Origin: Pseudomonas bohemica
GTDB lineage: Bacteria > Pseudomonadota > Gammaproteobacteria > Pseudomonadales > Pseudomonadaceae
Length of the DNA stretch: 64,000 bases
Assembly: GCF_002934685.1 (NCBI RefSeq)
Contig: NZ_NKHL01000120.1
Location: forward strand, 199,410-263,409
Direction: 5' to 3'
The first letter of the stretch is position 1, and each line of letters opens with the position of its first letter. Of this stretch, positions 25,275 through 38,352 are shown one piece after another. The translations under genes were made by a program, and so were the position numbers. The notes beneath the pieces are model-generated. The model did no database searches, had not been told where the DNA came from, and worked only from the letters and a program-made list of their open reading frames with translations.

Positions 25275-26168
25275 ATGTACACCAATCGCTGGGATGGGCT
25301 GGATGAATTCGTCGCGGTGGCCGAATGCGGGCAGTTCACTGCAGCGGCAGAACGTATGGGGGTTTCGTCCTCACACATCAGCCGACAGATCGCCCGGCTG
25401 GAAGAGCGTCTGCAGACTCGTCTGCTTTACCGCAGTACCCGCAAGGTCGCGCTGACCGAGGCTGGCCAGACGTTTCTGCATCATTGCCAGCGTCTGCAGG
25501 ATGGCCGCGAGGAAGCGTTGCGCGCGGTGGGTGATCTGACCAGCGAACCGAAGGGCCTTTTGCGCATGACCTGTGCAGTGGCATACGGCGAGCGTTTCAT
25601 CGCGCCTCTGGTCACACGGTTCATGGACGACTACCCACAACTGCGCGTGGATATCGAACTCACCAACAACACGCTGGATCTGCTGCACGAGGGGATGGAT
25701 CTGGCGATCCGTCTCGGCCGTTTGCAGGAATCACGACTGGTGGCTACGCGCCTGGCGCCTCGCCGCATGTACCTGTGCGCCTCGCCTTCTTATCTGGAGC
25801 GATATGGTCGGCCTCATAGCTTGTCGGAACTGAGTCGGCACAACTGCTTGATCGGCAGTTCCGACAGTTGGCTGCTGCAACAGAACGGGCGGGAATTTTC
25901 CCAACGAGTACATGGAAATTGGCGCTGCAACAGTGGGCAGGCAGTGCTGGACGCGGCGCTGCAAGGCGTGGGGTTGTGTCAGTTGCCGGATTATTACGTG
26001 CTCGGGCACCTGAAGAGCGGCGCGCTGATCTCTCTGCTCGACGCTCACCAACCGCCAAATACGGCGGTGTGGGCGTTGTACCCACAACAGCGGCATCTTT
26101 CGCCGAAGGTCAGGAAACTGGTGGACTATTTGAAAGCGGGGTTGGCGTCGTGGGATGAATATCAGTGA
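25275..26168 (+). CDS. gfnR: LysR-family regulator of formaldehyde detoxification (GfnR-like)
   Basis: The 297-residue LysR protein has a winged helix at residues 5-65 (FTAAAERMGVSSSHISRQIARLEERL) and an effector-binding domain of the CrgA-like subgroup. In P. aeruginosa the LysR gene divergent from adhC-fghA is gfnR, which activates glutathione-dependent formaldehyde neutralisation. The name rests on that position. The ATG at 25275 is 15 bp from AGGGATAATCG, a weak ribosome binding site. Confidence 0.82.
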   Translation: MYTNRWDGLDEFVAVAECGQFTAAAERMGVSSSHISRQIARLEERLQTRLLYRSTRKVALTEAGQTFLHHCQRLQDGREEALRAVGDLTSEPKGLLRMTCAVAYGERFIAPLVTRFMDDYPQLRVDIELTNNTLDLLHEGMDLAIRLGRLQESRLVATRLAPRRMYLCASPSYLERYGRPHSLSELSRHNCLIGSSDSWLLQQNGREFSQRVHGNWRCNSGQAVLDAALQGVGLCQLPDYYVLGHLKSGALISLLDAHQPPNTAVWALYPQQRHLSPKVRKLVDYLKAGLASWDEYQ

Positions 26169-26179
26169 AGGCAGGAAAC

Positions 26180-26275
26180 CTGTAGGAACGCGCCCGCCCG
26201 CGATTGCAGTACGTCAGCAAGATTATTGTGTTGTCGTCTGACATTCTGCTTTCGCGGGCAAGCGCGCTCCTACAA
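26180..26275. repeat. REP doublet
   Basis: Inverted arms CTGTAGGAACGCGC and GCGCGCTCCTACA at the ends, with CCGCGA and TCGCGGG inside, spaced by an AT-rich loop. The core TGTAGGA...GCGGGCAAGC is the common Pseudomonas REP sequence. It separates the convergent gfnR and ispD genes. Confidence 0.75.
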
Positions 26276-26286
26276 CATCAAGAACG

Positions 26287-26997
26287 TCAACGGCTGAACT
26301 CGGCCCGTCGCTGCCGCAGCCACTCCAGATCTTCTGGGCGAGTCACCTTAATGTTGTCGGCGCGCCCTTCGATCAGGCGCGGCGACTGGCCGGCCCATTC
26401 GATGGCAGAGGCTTCATCGGTAATCGAAACATTCGACACCAGGCTGTCCGCCAGCGCTCGATGCAGCGCGCCCAGTCGAAACATCTGCGGCGTGTACGCC
26501 TGCCAGATCAGGCTACGATCAACGGTTTCGGTCACGCGGCCATTGGCATCTGCGCGCTTCAAAGTATCTTTGGCCGGAACGGCGAGCAAACCACCGACCG
26601 GATCATCAGCCAATTCACCAAGCAGGTTGTCCAGATCCGAGCGAGCCAGATTCGGACGCGCGGCGTCGTGTACCAACACCCAGTCGTTGTCATCGGCACC
26701 ACTGGCGTGCAGGTGCAACAAAGCATTGAGCACTGAATCCGCCCGCTCCTTGCCGCCGGCGACCTGCAGAATTCGCGAATCCAGCGCGCAAGGCAAGGTA
26801 GGCCAATAGGGATCGTCCGCAGCCAGGCTGATCACCAATCCCTTGAGACGGGGGTGATCGAGAAAGCAAAGCAGGCTGTGTTCGAGAATCGTAAGCCCGC
26901 CCAGTTGCAGATATTGCTTGGGACGGTCTGCCGCCATGCGAGCACCAACACCCGCTGCGGGAATCACTGCCCAGAAGGCAGGAAGGGATTGTGTCAT
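26287..26997 (-). CDS. ispD: 2-C-methyl-D-erythritol 4-phosphate cytidylyltransferase IspD
   Basis: IspD makes CDP-methylerythritol, the third step of the MEP pathway. The 236-residue protein has the nucleotide-binding IPAAGVGARMAADRPKQYL motif at residues 12-30 and VLVHDAARPN, both diagnostic. It follows ftsB with an 11-bp gap, as usual. It is split from ispF here by the formaldehyde genes, whereas the two are adjacent in many gammaproteobacteria. Confidence 0.96.
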   Translation of the reverse strand: MTQSLPAFWAVIPAAGVGARMAADRPKQYLQLGGLTILEHSLLCFLDHPRLKGLVISLAADDPYWPTLPCALDSRILQVAGGKERADSVLNALLHLHASGADDNDWVLVHDAARPNLARSDLDNLLGELADDPVGGLLAVPAKDTLKRADANGRVTETVDRSLIWQAYTPQMFRLGALHRALADSLVSNVSITDEASAIEWAGQSPRLIEGRADNIKVTRPEDLEWLRQRRAEFSR

Positions 26998-27008
26998 TTA
27001 CGCCAACG

Positions 27009-27287
27009 TCACTGTGCCAACTGATAAAGGGTCTCGCCGTCCTTGACCATGCCCAGTTCGTGACGGGCACGCTCTTCAACGGTCTCCAGGCCTTTCTTCA
27101 GCTCCAGCACTTCCGCGTCCAGGACTCGGTTGCGCTCAAGCAAAGCATCGTTTTCGGCATGTTGATCGGCGATTTGCTGGGTCAGACTGGCAACCTGCGC
27201 GAGACTGCCGTTACCCACCCATAGGCGGTATTGCAAGCCGGCGAGCAGCAAGAGCAGAACGAGGAACAACCAGTTAGGACTGCGCAT
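27009..27287 (-). CDS. ftsB: Cell division protein FtsB
   Basis: FtsB is a bitopic inner membrane protein that links FtsL and FtsQ in the divisome. The 92-residue protein has an N-terminal membrane helix (about 4-22, WLFLVLLLLLAGLQYRLWVG) and a periplasmic coiled coil (28-65) ending in ELGMVKDGETLYQL. Its length is normal. It lies between eno and ispD, the conserved order. Confidence 0.94.
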   Translation of the reverse strand: MRSPNWLFLVLLLLLAGLQYRLWVGNGSLAQVASLTQQIADQHAENDALLERNRVLDAEVLELKKGLETVEERARHELGMVKDGETLYQLAQ

Positions 27288-27346
27288 TGTGAATATCTGT
27301 TACCCGGTGGAGAAAGACAGCAAAACCGACCATTTCAAATGCCCAA

Positions 27347-27368
27347 GAGCCCGGTGGTCACCGGGCTC
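27347..27368. repeat. Perfect palindromic hairpin between eno and ftsB
   Basis: GAGCCCGGTG-GT-CACCGGGCTC is a 22-bp palindrome in the 157-bp gap after the eno stop codon. It lacks a T-run, so it may be an RNA-stabilising or attenuating stem, not a classical terminator. Confidence 0.55.
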
Positions 27369-27444
27369 ATGGATCAGGACGTCAGGATAAAACGCTTTCA
27401 GCGAATTTCCCTACAGCGCCTGCTGCCTTTTTACCATCTTGCAA

Positions 27445-28731
27445 TCAACCGCGAAACTCGCCGCGACCACGGTATACAGCTTTGGCGCCCAGTTGCTCTT
27501 CGATACGCAGCAACTGGTTGTACTTGGCGATACGATCGGAGCGGCTCAACGAACCGGTCTTGATCTGACCGGCAGCCGTGCCCACGGCCAGGTCGGCGAT
27601 GGTCGAATCTTCGGTTTCACCGGAACGGTGGGAGATCACGGCGGTGTAACCGGCAGCCTTGGCCATCTGGATGGCTTCCAGGGTTTCGGTCAGGGTGCCG
27701 ATCTGGTTGAACTTGATCAGGATCGAGTTGGCGATTTTCTTCTCGATGCCTTCTTTCAGGATTTTGGTGTTGGTCACGAACAGGTCGTCGCCTACCAACT
27801 GGATCTTCCCGCCGATCTTGTCGGTAAGGACTTTCCAGCCATCCCAGTCGGATTCGTCCAGGCCATCTTCGATGGAGATGATCGGATGCTTGCTGACCAG
27901 GTCTGCCAGGTAATCGGCGAAACCAGCGGAGTCATACTCGCCCTCTTCGCTCAGGGTGTACTTACCGTTCTTGTAAAACTCGCTCGCGGCACAGTCCAGC
28001 GCCAGGGTCACGTCGGTGCCCAGTTTGTAACCTGCGTTTGCAACGGCTTCGGCGATCGCGTCGAGGGCGTCGGCGTTGGAGTTCAGGTTCGGCGCGAAAC
28101 CACCTTCATCACCCACTGCGGTGCTCAGTCCACGAGCCTTCAATACAGCCTTCAGGTGGTGAAAAATCTCGGTGCCCCAGCGCAGGCCCTCGGAGAAGGT
28201 CTTGGCGCCGACCGGCTGAATCATGAATTCCTGGATGTCGATGTTGTTATCGGCGTGCTCGCCGCCGTTGATGATGTTCATCATCGGGACCGGCATCGAG
28301 TAGACGCCCGGCGTGCCGTTCAGGTTGGCGATGTGCGCGTACAGCGGCAGATCCTGATCCTGTGCAGCGGCCTTGGCAGCGGCCAGGGACACAGCCAGGA
28401 TCGCATTGGCGCCCAGGCTGGCTTTGTTGTCGGTGCCGTCGAGCTGAATCATCGCCTGATCCAGCGCCTTTTGATCAACCGGGTCCTTGCCCAGCAGCAG
28501 GTCGCGGATCGGGCCATTGATGTTGGCCACAGCCTTGAGAACGCCTTTGCCCAGATAACGGCTCTTGTCGCCATCGCGCAGCTCAAGTGCTTCACGCGAG
28601 CCGGTGGAAGCACCGGACGGCGCGCACGCACTGCCGATGATACCGTTGTCGAGGAGCACATCTGCTTCCACGGTGGGATTGCCACGGGAGTCGAGAACTT
28701 CACGACCTTTGATGTCGACGATTTTTGCCAT
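27445..28731 (-). CDS. eno: Enolase
   Basis: Enolase interconverts 2-phosphoglycerate and phosphoenolpyruvate and is a scaffold partner in the RNA degradosome. The 429-residue protein starts MAKIVDIKGREVLDSRGNPT and has metal and catalytic blocks ALDCAASEFY, SIEDGLDESDWDGW, and SHRSGETEDS. The start at 28729-28731 is the family start; an upstream extension to 28791 has no support. Confidence 0.98.
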   Translation of the reverse strand: MAKIVDIKGREVLDSRGNPTVEADVLLDNGIIGSACAPSGASTGSREALELRDGDKSRYLGKGVLKAVANINGPIRDLLLGKDPVDQKALDQAMIQLDGTDNKASLGANAILAVSLAAAKAAAQDQDLPLYAHIANLNGTPGVYSMPVPMMNIINGGEHADNNIDIQEFMIQPVGAKTFSEGLRWGTEIFHHLKAVLKARGLSTAVGDEGGFAPNLNSNADALDAIAEAVANAGYKLGTDVTLALDCAASEFYKNGKYTLSEEGEYDSAGFADYLADLVSKHPIISIEDGLDESDWDGWKVLTDKIGGKIQLVGDDLFVTNTKILKEGIEKKIANSILIKFNQIGTLTETLEAIQMAKAAGYTAVISHRSGETEDSTIADLAVGTAAGQIKTGSLSRSDRIAKYNQLLRIEEQLGAKAVYRGRGEFRG

Positions 28732-28900
28732 TGTTGTTAACACTCCAAGATTGACGAAAACGACGCAGCTGGGAAAAACGACTGGCATCACGGGGCACTA
28801 GACAGCGGGCAGGCCCGAGATGACAGAATTTCCCGATCCATTGGTCGGGAAACAAACGAGCGGCACTGTACCGGAGGCTATCGTGCCGGAGAAGCGGGTT

Positions 28901-29746
28901 TTATGCCGTTTCTATCGTTGGGAAAGCCTTGACCAGATCATCGAGCGCCTTGAGCTGGGTAAGGAACGGCTCCAGCTTGTTCAGACGCAGCGCACACGGA
29001 CCGTCGCATTTGGCGTTATCCGGATCCGGATGCGCCTCGAGAAACAGACCCGCCAGACCCTGGCTGATACCGGCCTTGGCCAGATCGGTTACCTGTGCAC
29101 GACGACCACCAGCGGAGTCGGAGCGACCGCCGGGCATCTGCAGTGCGTGGGTCACGTCGAAGAACACCGGGTATTCAAAAGTTTTCATGATGCCGAAGCC
29201 GAGCATGTCCACCACGAGGTTGTTATAGCCGAAGCTCGAACCGCGTTCGCACAGGATCAGTTGATCGTTACCGGCTTCTTCACACTTGTTCAGAATGTGC
29301 TTCATTTCCTGAGGCGCGAGAAACTGGGCCTTCTTGATGTTGATCACCGCTCCGGTTTTCGCCATCGCCACCACCAGATCGGTCTGGCGCGAGAGGAAAG
29401 CCGGCAGTTGAATGATGTCGCAGACTTCAGCCACGGCGGCCGCCTGATGCGGCTCATGCACATCGGTGATCACCGGCACGCCAAAGGTGCTTTTGATCTC
29501 TTCGAAGATGCGCATGCCCGCTTCCAGGCCCGGACCGCGGTAGGAAGTAACCGAAGAGCGGTTGGCTTTATCGAAGCTGGCCTTGAACACGTACGCAATA
29601 CCCAGTTTCTGGGTAACCCGCACGTATTCTTCGCAGACCTGCATGGCCATGTCTCGCGACTCCAGGACATTCATGCCGCCGAACAAGACCATTGGCTTGT
29701 CGTTGGCGATGTCGATAGAGCCGACGCGGATGATTTTCTGTGCCAT
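28901..29746 (-). CDS. kdsA: 3-deoxy-8-phosphooctulonate (KDO-8-phosphate) synthase
   Basis: KdsA condenses arabinose 5-phosphate with phosphoenolpyruvate for the KDO of lipopolysaccharide. The 281-residue protein has the conserved KASFDKANRSS, VITDVHEPHQA, LPAFLSRQTDLV, and DVTHALQMPGG blocks. It follows pyrG with a 15-bp gap and precedes eno, the standard pyrG-kdsA-eno set. Confidence 0.97.
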   Translation of the reverse strand: MAQKIIRVGSIDIANDKPMVLFGGMNVLESRDMAMQVCEEYVRVTQKLGIAYVFKASFDKANRSSVTSYRGPGLEAGMRIFEEIKSTFGVPVITDVHEPHQAAAVAEVCDIIQLPAFLSRQTDLVVAMAKTGAVINIKKAQFLAPQEMKHILNKCEEAGNDQLILCERGSSFGYNNLVVDMLGFGIMKTFEYPVFFDVTHALQMPGGRSDSAGGRRAQVTDLAKAGISQGLAGLFLEAHPDPDNAKCDGPCALRLNKLEPFLTQLKALDDLVKAFPTIETA

Positions 29747-29761
29747 GTAATGAATTCCCTG

Positions 29762-31393
29762 TCAGCCGTTCTTCTGGTGTTGAGCGAGTGCTGCCCTGAC
29801 GAAGCCACTGAAGAGCGGGTGACCATCGCGAGGCGTTGAGGTGAACTCAGGGTGGAACTGGCAGGCCACGAACCAAGGATGGTCCTGCGATTCGACCACT
29901 TCCACCAGCGCGCCGTCACCGGAGCGACCGGAAACCTTGAGGCCAGCTTCGATCAGTTGCGGCAGCAGCTTGTTGTTCACTTCATAACGATGACGATGGC
30001 GTTCGACGATCACGTCGTTGGCGTAGCAGTCGTGCACGAGTGAGCCCGGCTCCAGTTGGCATTCCTGCGCGCCCAGACGCATGGTGCCACCCAGGTCGGA
30101 AGTTTCGGTACGGGTTTCGACAGCACCGGTGGCGTCTTCCCACTCGGTGATCAGGCCGACCACAGGGTGCGGACTGCTGCGATCGAACTCGGTGGAGTTG
30201 GCGTCTTTCCAGCCCAGCACGTTGCGTGCAAATTCGATGACCGCCACTTGCATGCCCAGGCAGATACCCAGGTAAGGCACCTTGTTTTCGCGAGCGAACT
30301 GAACGGCTGTGATCTTGCCTTCGACGCCGCGCAGACCGAAGCCGCCCGGAACCAGAATAGCGTCCACACCTTCGAGCAGGCCGGTGCCTTGATTCTCGAT
30401 GTCTTCGGAGTCGATGTAACGCAGGTTGACCTTGGTGCGGTTGGTGATGCCGGCGTGACTCATCGCTTCGATCAGCGACTTGTAGGCGTCCAGCAGCTCC
30501 ATGTATTTGCCCACCATGGCGATGGTGACTTCGTGCTCCGGGTTGAGCTTGGCATCGACGACCTTTTCCCACTCGGACAGGTCGGCGCCTGCGCACTGGA
30601 GACCAAAGCGCTCAACGACGAAATCATCCAGGCCCTGAGAATGCAGGATGCCCGGGATCTTGTAGATGGTATCGGCGTCTTCCAGCGCGATGACCGCACG
30701 CTCTTCAACGTTGGTGAACTGAGCGATCTTGCGGCGCGACGATACGTCGATCGCGTGGTCGGAACGACAGATCAGCACGTCAGGTTGCAGACCGATGGAG
30801 CGCAGTTCCTTGACCGAGTGCTGAGTGGGTTTGGTCTTGGTTTCGCCAGCAGTAGCGATGTACGGGACCAGAGTCAGGTGCATCAGCATCGCGCGCTTGG
30901 CGCCGACTTCGAAACGCAGCTGGCGGATGGCTTCCAGGAACGGTTGGGACTCGATGTCACCCACGGTGCCGCCAATTTCGACCAGGGCCACGTCGGCATC
31001 GCCGGCACCCTTGATAATGCGACGCTTGATTTCGTCGGTGATGTGCGGAATCACCTGAATGGTCGCGCCCAGATAATCACCACGGCGCTCTTTGCGCAGG
31101 ACGTGTTCGTACACACGGCCAGTGGTGAAGTTGTTGTTCTGGGTCATGGTGGTGCGAATGAAACGCTCGTAGTGACCCAGGTCCAGATCGGTCTCGGCGC
31201 CGTCGTGAGTGACGAACACTTCACCGTGCTGGAACGGGCTCATGGTGCCCGGGTCGACGTTGATGTAGGGGTCCAGCTTGAGCATGGTGACCTTAAGTCC
31301 CCTCGCCTCCAGGATGGCCGCCAATGAAGCCGAGGCAATGCCTTTCCCCAATGAAGAAACAACACCGCCCGTGACGAAGATGTAGCGCGTCAT
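29762..31393 (-). CDS. pyrG: CTP synthase
   Basis: PyrG aminates UTP to CTP using glutamine. The 543-residue protein has the N-terminal synthetase domain (TGGVVSSLGKGIASASLA, DPGTMSPFQHGEVFV) and a C-terminal class I glutamine amidotransferase domain with the nucleophile Cys in YLGICLGMQ and the catalytic His-Glu pair in CQFHPEFTS. Full length. The 271-bp gap before tilS should hold its promoter. Confidence 0.97.
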   Translation of the reverse strand: MTRYIFVTGGVVSSLGKGIASASLAAILEARGLKVTMLKLDPYINVDPGTMSPFQHGEVFVTHDGAETDLDLGHYERFIRTTMTQNNNFTTGRVYEHVLRKERRGDYLGATIQVIPHITDEIKRRIIKGAGDADVALVEIGGTVGDIESQPFLEAIRQLRFEVGAKRAMLMHLTLVPYIATAGETKTKPTQHSVKELRSIGLQPDVLICRSDHAIDVSSRRKIAQFTNVEERAVIALEDADTIYKIPGILHSQGLDDFVVERFGLQCAGADLSEWEKVVDAKLNPEHEVTIAMVGKYMELLDAYKSLIEAMSHAGITNRTKVNLRYIDSEDIENQGTGLLEGVDAILVPGGFGLRGVEGKITAVQFARENKVPYLGICLGMQVAVIEFARNVLGWKDANSTEFDRSSPHPVVGLITEWEDATGAVETRTETSDLGGTMRLGAQECQLEPGSLVHDCYANDVIVERHRHRYEVNNKLLPQLIEAGLKVSGRSGDGALVEVVESQDHPWFVACQFHPEFTSTPRDGHPLFSGFVRAALAQHQKNG

Positions 31394-31664
31394 GAAAAAC
31401 CCTAGAAGTCTGCGTTAAAGCGGTCAGAGCCGCCGGGGAAAGCGAAGGAAGGCCGAAGCCCCCGATGACCTGCGTATCTCACAGTGCGTTTCCGAATATG
31501 CCGCGCCAGAAAAGGCGACCGACCGAAAGAAGGTCTGTCCATTGCTCGCCACATTTTGAGAATCGCCCAGTAAAGACTGGCTGGTAATCGGCAACTTGCA
31601 TCGTTCCGAAAGGATCGACATAAGCTGTATCAAGAAGGGAGCGTAGTCTACCGGAAACGGCCTC

Positions 31665-33002
31665 TCATCTCAAACTGTGGTCATTCGTCGGTGGCTGCCA
31701 GTGCAATCGCCAGTCGCCATGGGGGTCGGCGTCCAGTCCGGGCAGGTTAGCGACCGCCAGCAGTTGCTCGCCGCGGTACAACAGCGGCAATCGGCCGCGC
31801 AAAAACACCGGCACGCCCTTTTCATTGAGCAGACGCTTGAGATCCCGCCGCCCACGGTCAGGCACATCCAGCACTTCCCCGCCCTGTCGATAATGGACAT
31901 GCAGCCCGCCGCGCGGAATATCTCCCAGAATCTGCAACATGCCATTGCCAGGCAAATGCAGCGGCTGTGAGGCCGTGGACCAATGCTGCGAGCCGGCGAC
32001 ATCCTTCAGCCAGATGCCGGACAGCCACCAGATCCGCCCTTCGGCGCGATGCAGTTGGCCATCGGCAAGCCGCCATATCGGGCGACCGTCAGGCCCGGCA
32101 TCTCGCAATGAATCCCAACCGGCCCAGTGGTCACTGTCCGGCAAACGCGTCAGTGGCCCGAGCCAATGGCGTAGGGCATTGCGTTGCCGAGCGGCAGACA
32201 ACACCTCAAGAGGCGCCAGTTCCAGTGAGGGCAGGTCAAGCCAAGGCCAGGGACAAGGTGTATCGGCGAGCGAGAGATCCTGCAGCGCCAGTTCATCCAG
32301 CAAGCCCTGAGCTTCGGCCAGATGCGCGGCGCTGCGGGTCATACTGGCAACTGCTTGCGGCCAGCGAGCGGTCAACATCGGCAGCACATGGTTGCGCAGG
32401 TAATTGCGCGAAAAACGGCTGTCCTTGTTGCTTGGGTCTTCAATCCAGCTCAGCCCCTCCTCTGTCGCATAGCGCTCGAGCAGCGCCCGCGGTTCGTCGA
32501 GCAAGGGCCTGAACAGCTGCCCTTTGCCCAGCTCGCGCTGCGACGGCATCGCTGCCAGCCCGCGCACCCCGGCTCCGCGCAGCAGACGGAACATCAGGGT
32601 TTCGGCCTGATCGTCGCGGTGCTGAGCGGTGAGCAGCACTTCGTCCGCCTGCAGGACTTCATTGAACGCGGCGTAACGCGCATCCCGGGCGGCCTGCTCA
32701 AGACTCGCTCCGGGGCGCACGTGAACGTCAATGACCTGCAATGGCACGCCCAGGATCTGACAGACCTGACGACAATGTCCCGGCCACGACGCAGCAACGG
32801 CTTGCAAGCCGTGATGGATATGGATAGCGGTCAGAGGAGGAAGACGCTGGTGCCGGGAAAGCTCGGCCAGCAGATGCAGCAGAACGGTGGAGTCGAGCCC
32901 ACCCGAGAAGGCAATGCGCCAACCGACTGCGCCGCGCCAAGGGTCGAGGCGCGACAGCAGTCGTTGGGTCAATTCTTTCTTGAAATGGTCCGGCCTGGTC
33001 AT
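31665..33002 (-). CDS. tilS: tRNA(Ile)-lysidine synthase TilS
   Basis: TilS converts C34 of the AUA-reading tRNA-Ile to lysidine, an essential step. The 445-residue protein has the N-type ATP pyrophosphatase P-loop FSGGLDST (about residues 32-39), the HHGLQA and AQHRDDQAETLMFRLLRGAG motifs, and a C-terminal TilS substrate-binding domain (KRLLNEKGVPVFLRGRLPLL). I use the ATG at 33000-33002; a TTG two codons upstream is an alternative. Confidence 0.95.
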   Translation of the reverse strand: MTRPDHFKKELTQRLLSRLDPWRGAVGWRIAFSGGLDSTVLLHLLAELSRHQRLPPLTAIHIHHGLQAVAASWPGHCRQVCQILGVPLQVIDVHVRPGASLEQAARDARYAAFNEVLQADEVLLTAQHRDDQAETLMFRLLRGAGVRGLAAMPSQRELGKGQLFRPLLDEPRALLERYATEEGLSWIEDPSNKDSRFSRNYLRNHVLPMLTARWPQAVASMTRSAAHLAEAQGLLDELALQDLSLADTPCPWPWLDLPSLELAPLEVLSAARQRNALRHWLGPLTRLPDSDHWAGWDSLRDAGPDGRPIWRLADGQLHRAEGRIWWLSGIWLKDVAGSQHWSTASQPLHLPGNGMLQILGDIPRGGLHVHYRQGGEVLDVPDRGRRDLKRLLNEKGVPVFLRGRLPLLYRGEQLLAVANLPGLDADPHGDWRLHWQPPTNDHSLR

Positions 33003-33046
33003 GCGCAAAGACCCTAAATGTGCCGGACCTCTAAAAAAGACTCCGG

Positions 33047-33994
33047 TTAAATGCCGTAGCTCATCAAGCGGTCATAGCGACGCGCCAGCAGTTCGTCATG
33101 GCTGAACTTCTTGAGCATGGCCAGTTGGCTGCTCAGTGATTCACGTATCGAGGCCGACGCCGCAGCCGGATCACGGTGCGCGCCACCCAGCGGCTCATCG
33201 ATGACCTGGTCGACGATGCCCAGCCCCTTGAGGCGTTCGGCGGTGATGCCCATCGCTTCAGCAGCGTCCGGCGCCTTCTCTGCGGTCTTCCATAGAATCG
33301 ATGCGCAGCCTTCCGGCGAAATGACCGCGTAAGTGGAATATTGCAGCATGTTCAGTTGATCGCAGACGCCGATGGCCAGCGCGCCCCCCGAACCGCCTTC
33401 GCCGATTACGGTGGCGATGATCGGGGTCTTCAGACGTGCCATGACCCGCAGGTTCCAGGCGATCGCCTCGCTCTGGTTGCGCTCTTCAGCGTCGATGCCG
33501 GGGTAAGCGCCTGGCGTATCAATGAAGGTTAGGATCGGCATTTTGAAACGCTCGGCCATTTCCATCAGACGGCACGCCTTGCGGTAGCCCTCGGGACGCG
33601 GCATGCCGAAGTTGCGACGTACTTTTTCGCGCACTTCACGGCCCTTCTGGTGACCGATCACCATCACTGGCTGTTCGTCCAGACGCGCGATGCCGCCAAC
33701 GATTGCAGCGTCATCGGAGAAGTGGCGGTCGCCATGCAGCTCGTCGAACTCGGTAAAGATGTGTTCGATGTAGTCCAGTGTGTACGGACGACGCGGATGA
33801 CGCGCCATGCGCGCGATCTGCCAACTGGTCAGGTTGCCGAAAATGCTTTCGGTGAGCGTATTGCTCTTCTCTTGCAGTCGAGAGATTTCATCGCCGATGT
33901 TCAGCGAGTTGTCATTGCCAACCAGACGCAGCTCTTCAATTTTGGCTTGCAGGTCAGCAATCGGCTGTTCGAAATCCAGAAAATTCGGGTTCAT
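33047..33994 (-). CDS. accA: Acetyl-CoA carboxylase carboxyltransferase subunit alpha
   Basis: AccA is half of the carboxyltransferase that makes malonyl-CoA for fatty acid synthesis. The 315-residue protein starts MNPNFLDFEQPIADLQ and has QKGREVREKVRRNFGMPRPEGYRKA plus IGEGGSGGALAIGVCD, the glycine-rich CoA-binding block. The start is chosen by family homology; the frame extends upstream to 34051. Confidence 0.97.
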   Translation of the reverse strand: MNPNFLDFEQPIADLQAKIEELRLVGNDNSLNIGDEISRLQEKSNTLTESIFGNLTSWQIARMARHPRRPYTLDYIEHIFTEFDELHGDRHFSDDAAIVGGIARLDEQPVMVIGHQKGREVREKVRRNFGMPRPEGYRKACRLMEMAERFKMPILTFIDTPGAYPGIDAEERNQSEAIAWNLRVMARLKTPIIATVIGEGGSGGALAIGVCDQLNMLQYSTYAVISPEGCASILWKTAEKAPDAAEAMGITAERLKGLGIVDQVIDEPLGGAHRDPAAASASIRESLSSQLAMLKKFSHDELLARRYDRLMSYGI

Positions 33995-34107
33995 AGGCAT
34001 CCGTCTTGGGTCGACGGCCAAGAGGCCGGCCGGTTGATCCGTAAGCGCCATACCTTAATGGAGCAGGCGCCTTGCGGTCGAGTTTAAATAATTCGTAAGG
34101 TCAGCTT

Positions 34108-37629
<3,522 letters not shown>

Positions 37630-37699
37630 GTTGATCCTATAGCGCACAGAAAACGAAGGCCGGATTGTACCGGCCTCTGAGCAAAACATCAGCCCGCGT

Positions 37700-38341
37700 T
37701 CAGTTGAACGGCAATGGTGTAAACCCGGTGGAGATCATCATCTCGCGAGCCTCATGGGCGGCGCGCACCGGTGCGAAGGAGCGTCGGTGAATCGGCGTCG
37801 GCCCCAGGCGCGCCAGTGCTTCCAGATGAACCGGCGTCGGATAGCCCTTGTGGCCCCCGATGCCATATCCCGGATAGACCAGCTCCAGCGCGCCCATTTC
37901 CCGATCACGGGCAACCTTGGCGAGAATCGACGCTGCGGCGATGGCCGGCACTTGAGCGTCACCCTGAATCACCGGAGCGCTGGGCACCGACAGCTGTGGG
38001 CAACGGTTGCCGTCGATCAACGCCAGCCTGGGCGTGATCAGCAAGCCTTCGACTGCGCGCTTCATCGCCAGCATCGTGGCGTGCAGAATGTTCAATTCGT
38101 CGATTTCGTGCACTTCAGCCCGCGCGATGTGCCAGCAGAGGGCCTTTTCGCAGATCTCGTCGAACAGCTTTTCGCGCTTGGCTTCGGTGAGTTTTTTTGA
38201 GTCGTTCAAACCCAGAATGGGGCGCTTGGGATCGAGGATCACCGCAGCGGTCACCACGGCGCCACACAGCGGGCCACGGCCCACTTCGTCGACACCAGCG
38301 ACCAGATCTTCGACCAGATTGAAATCCAGACCCATTTGCAT
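37700..38341 (-). CDS. rnhB: Ribonuclease HII
   Basis: RNase HII removes single ribonucleotides and RNA primers from DNA. The 213-residue protein has the VAGVDEVGRGPLCGAVVTAAV motif with the catalytic Asp-Glu pair, and later acidic residues in LALIDGNRCP and ASILAKVARDREM. It follows lpxB with an 11-bp gap. Confidence 0.96.
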   Translation of the reverse strand: MQMGLDFNLVEDLVAGVDEVGRGPLCGAVVTAAVILDPKRPILGLNDSKKLTEAKREKLFDEICEKALCWHIARAEVHEIDELNILHATMLAMKRAVEGLLITPRLALIDGNRCPQLSVPSAPVIQGDAQVPAIAAASILAKVARDREMGALELVYPGYGIGGHKGYPTPVHLEALARLGPTPIHRRSFAPVRAAHEAREMMISTGFTPLPFN

Positions 38342-38352
38342 TGTTTACGCGC

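Noticed and set aside
27439..28740. 433-codon plus-strand frame
   Set aside because: Antisense shadow of enolase.
30056..31327. 423-codon plus-strand frame
   Set aside because: Antisense shadow of CTP synthase.
31394..31664. Possible regulatory RNA in the 271-bp gap between tilS and pyrG
   Set aside because: No T-run hairpin, no repeat and no known leader motif could be seen; it probably contains only the pyrG promoter.
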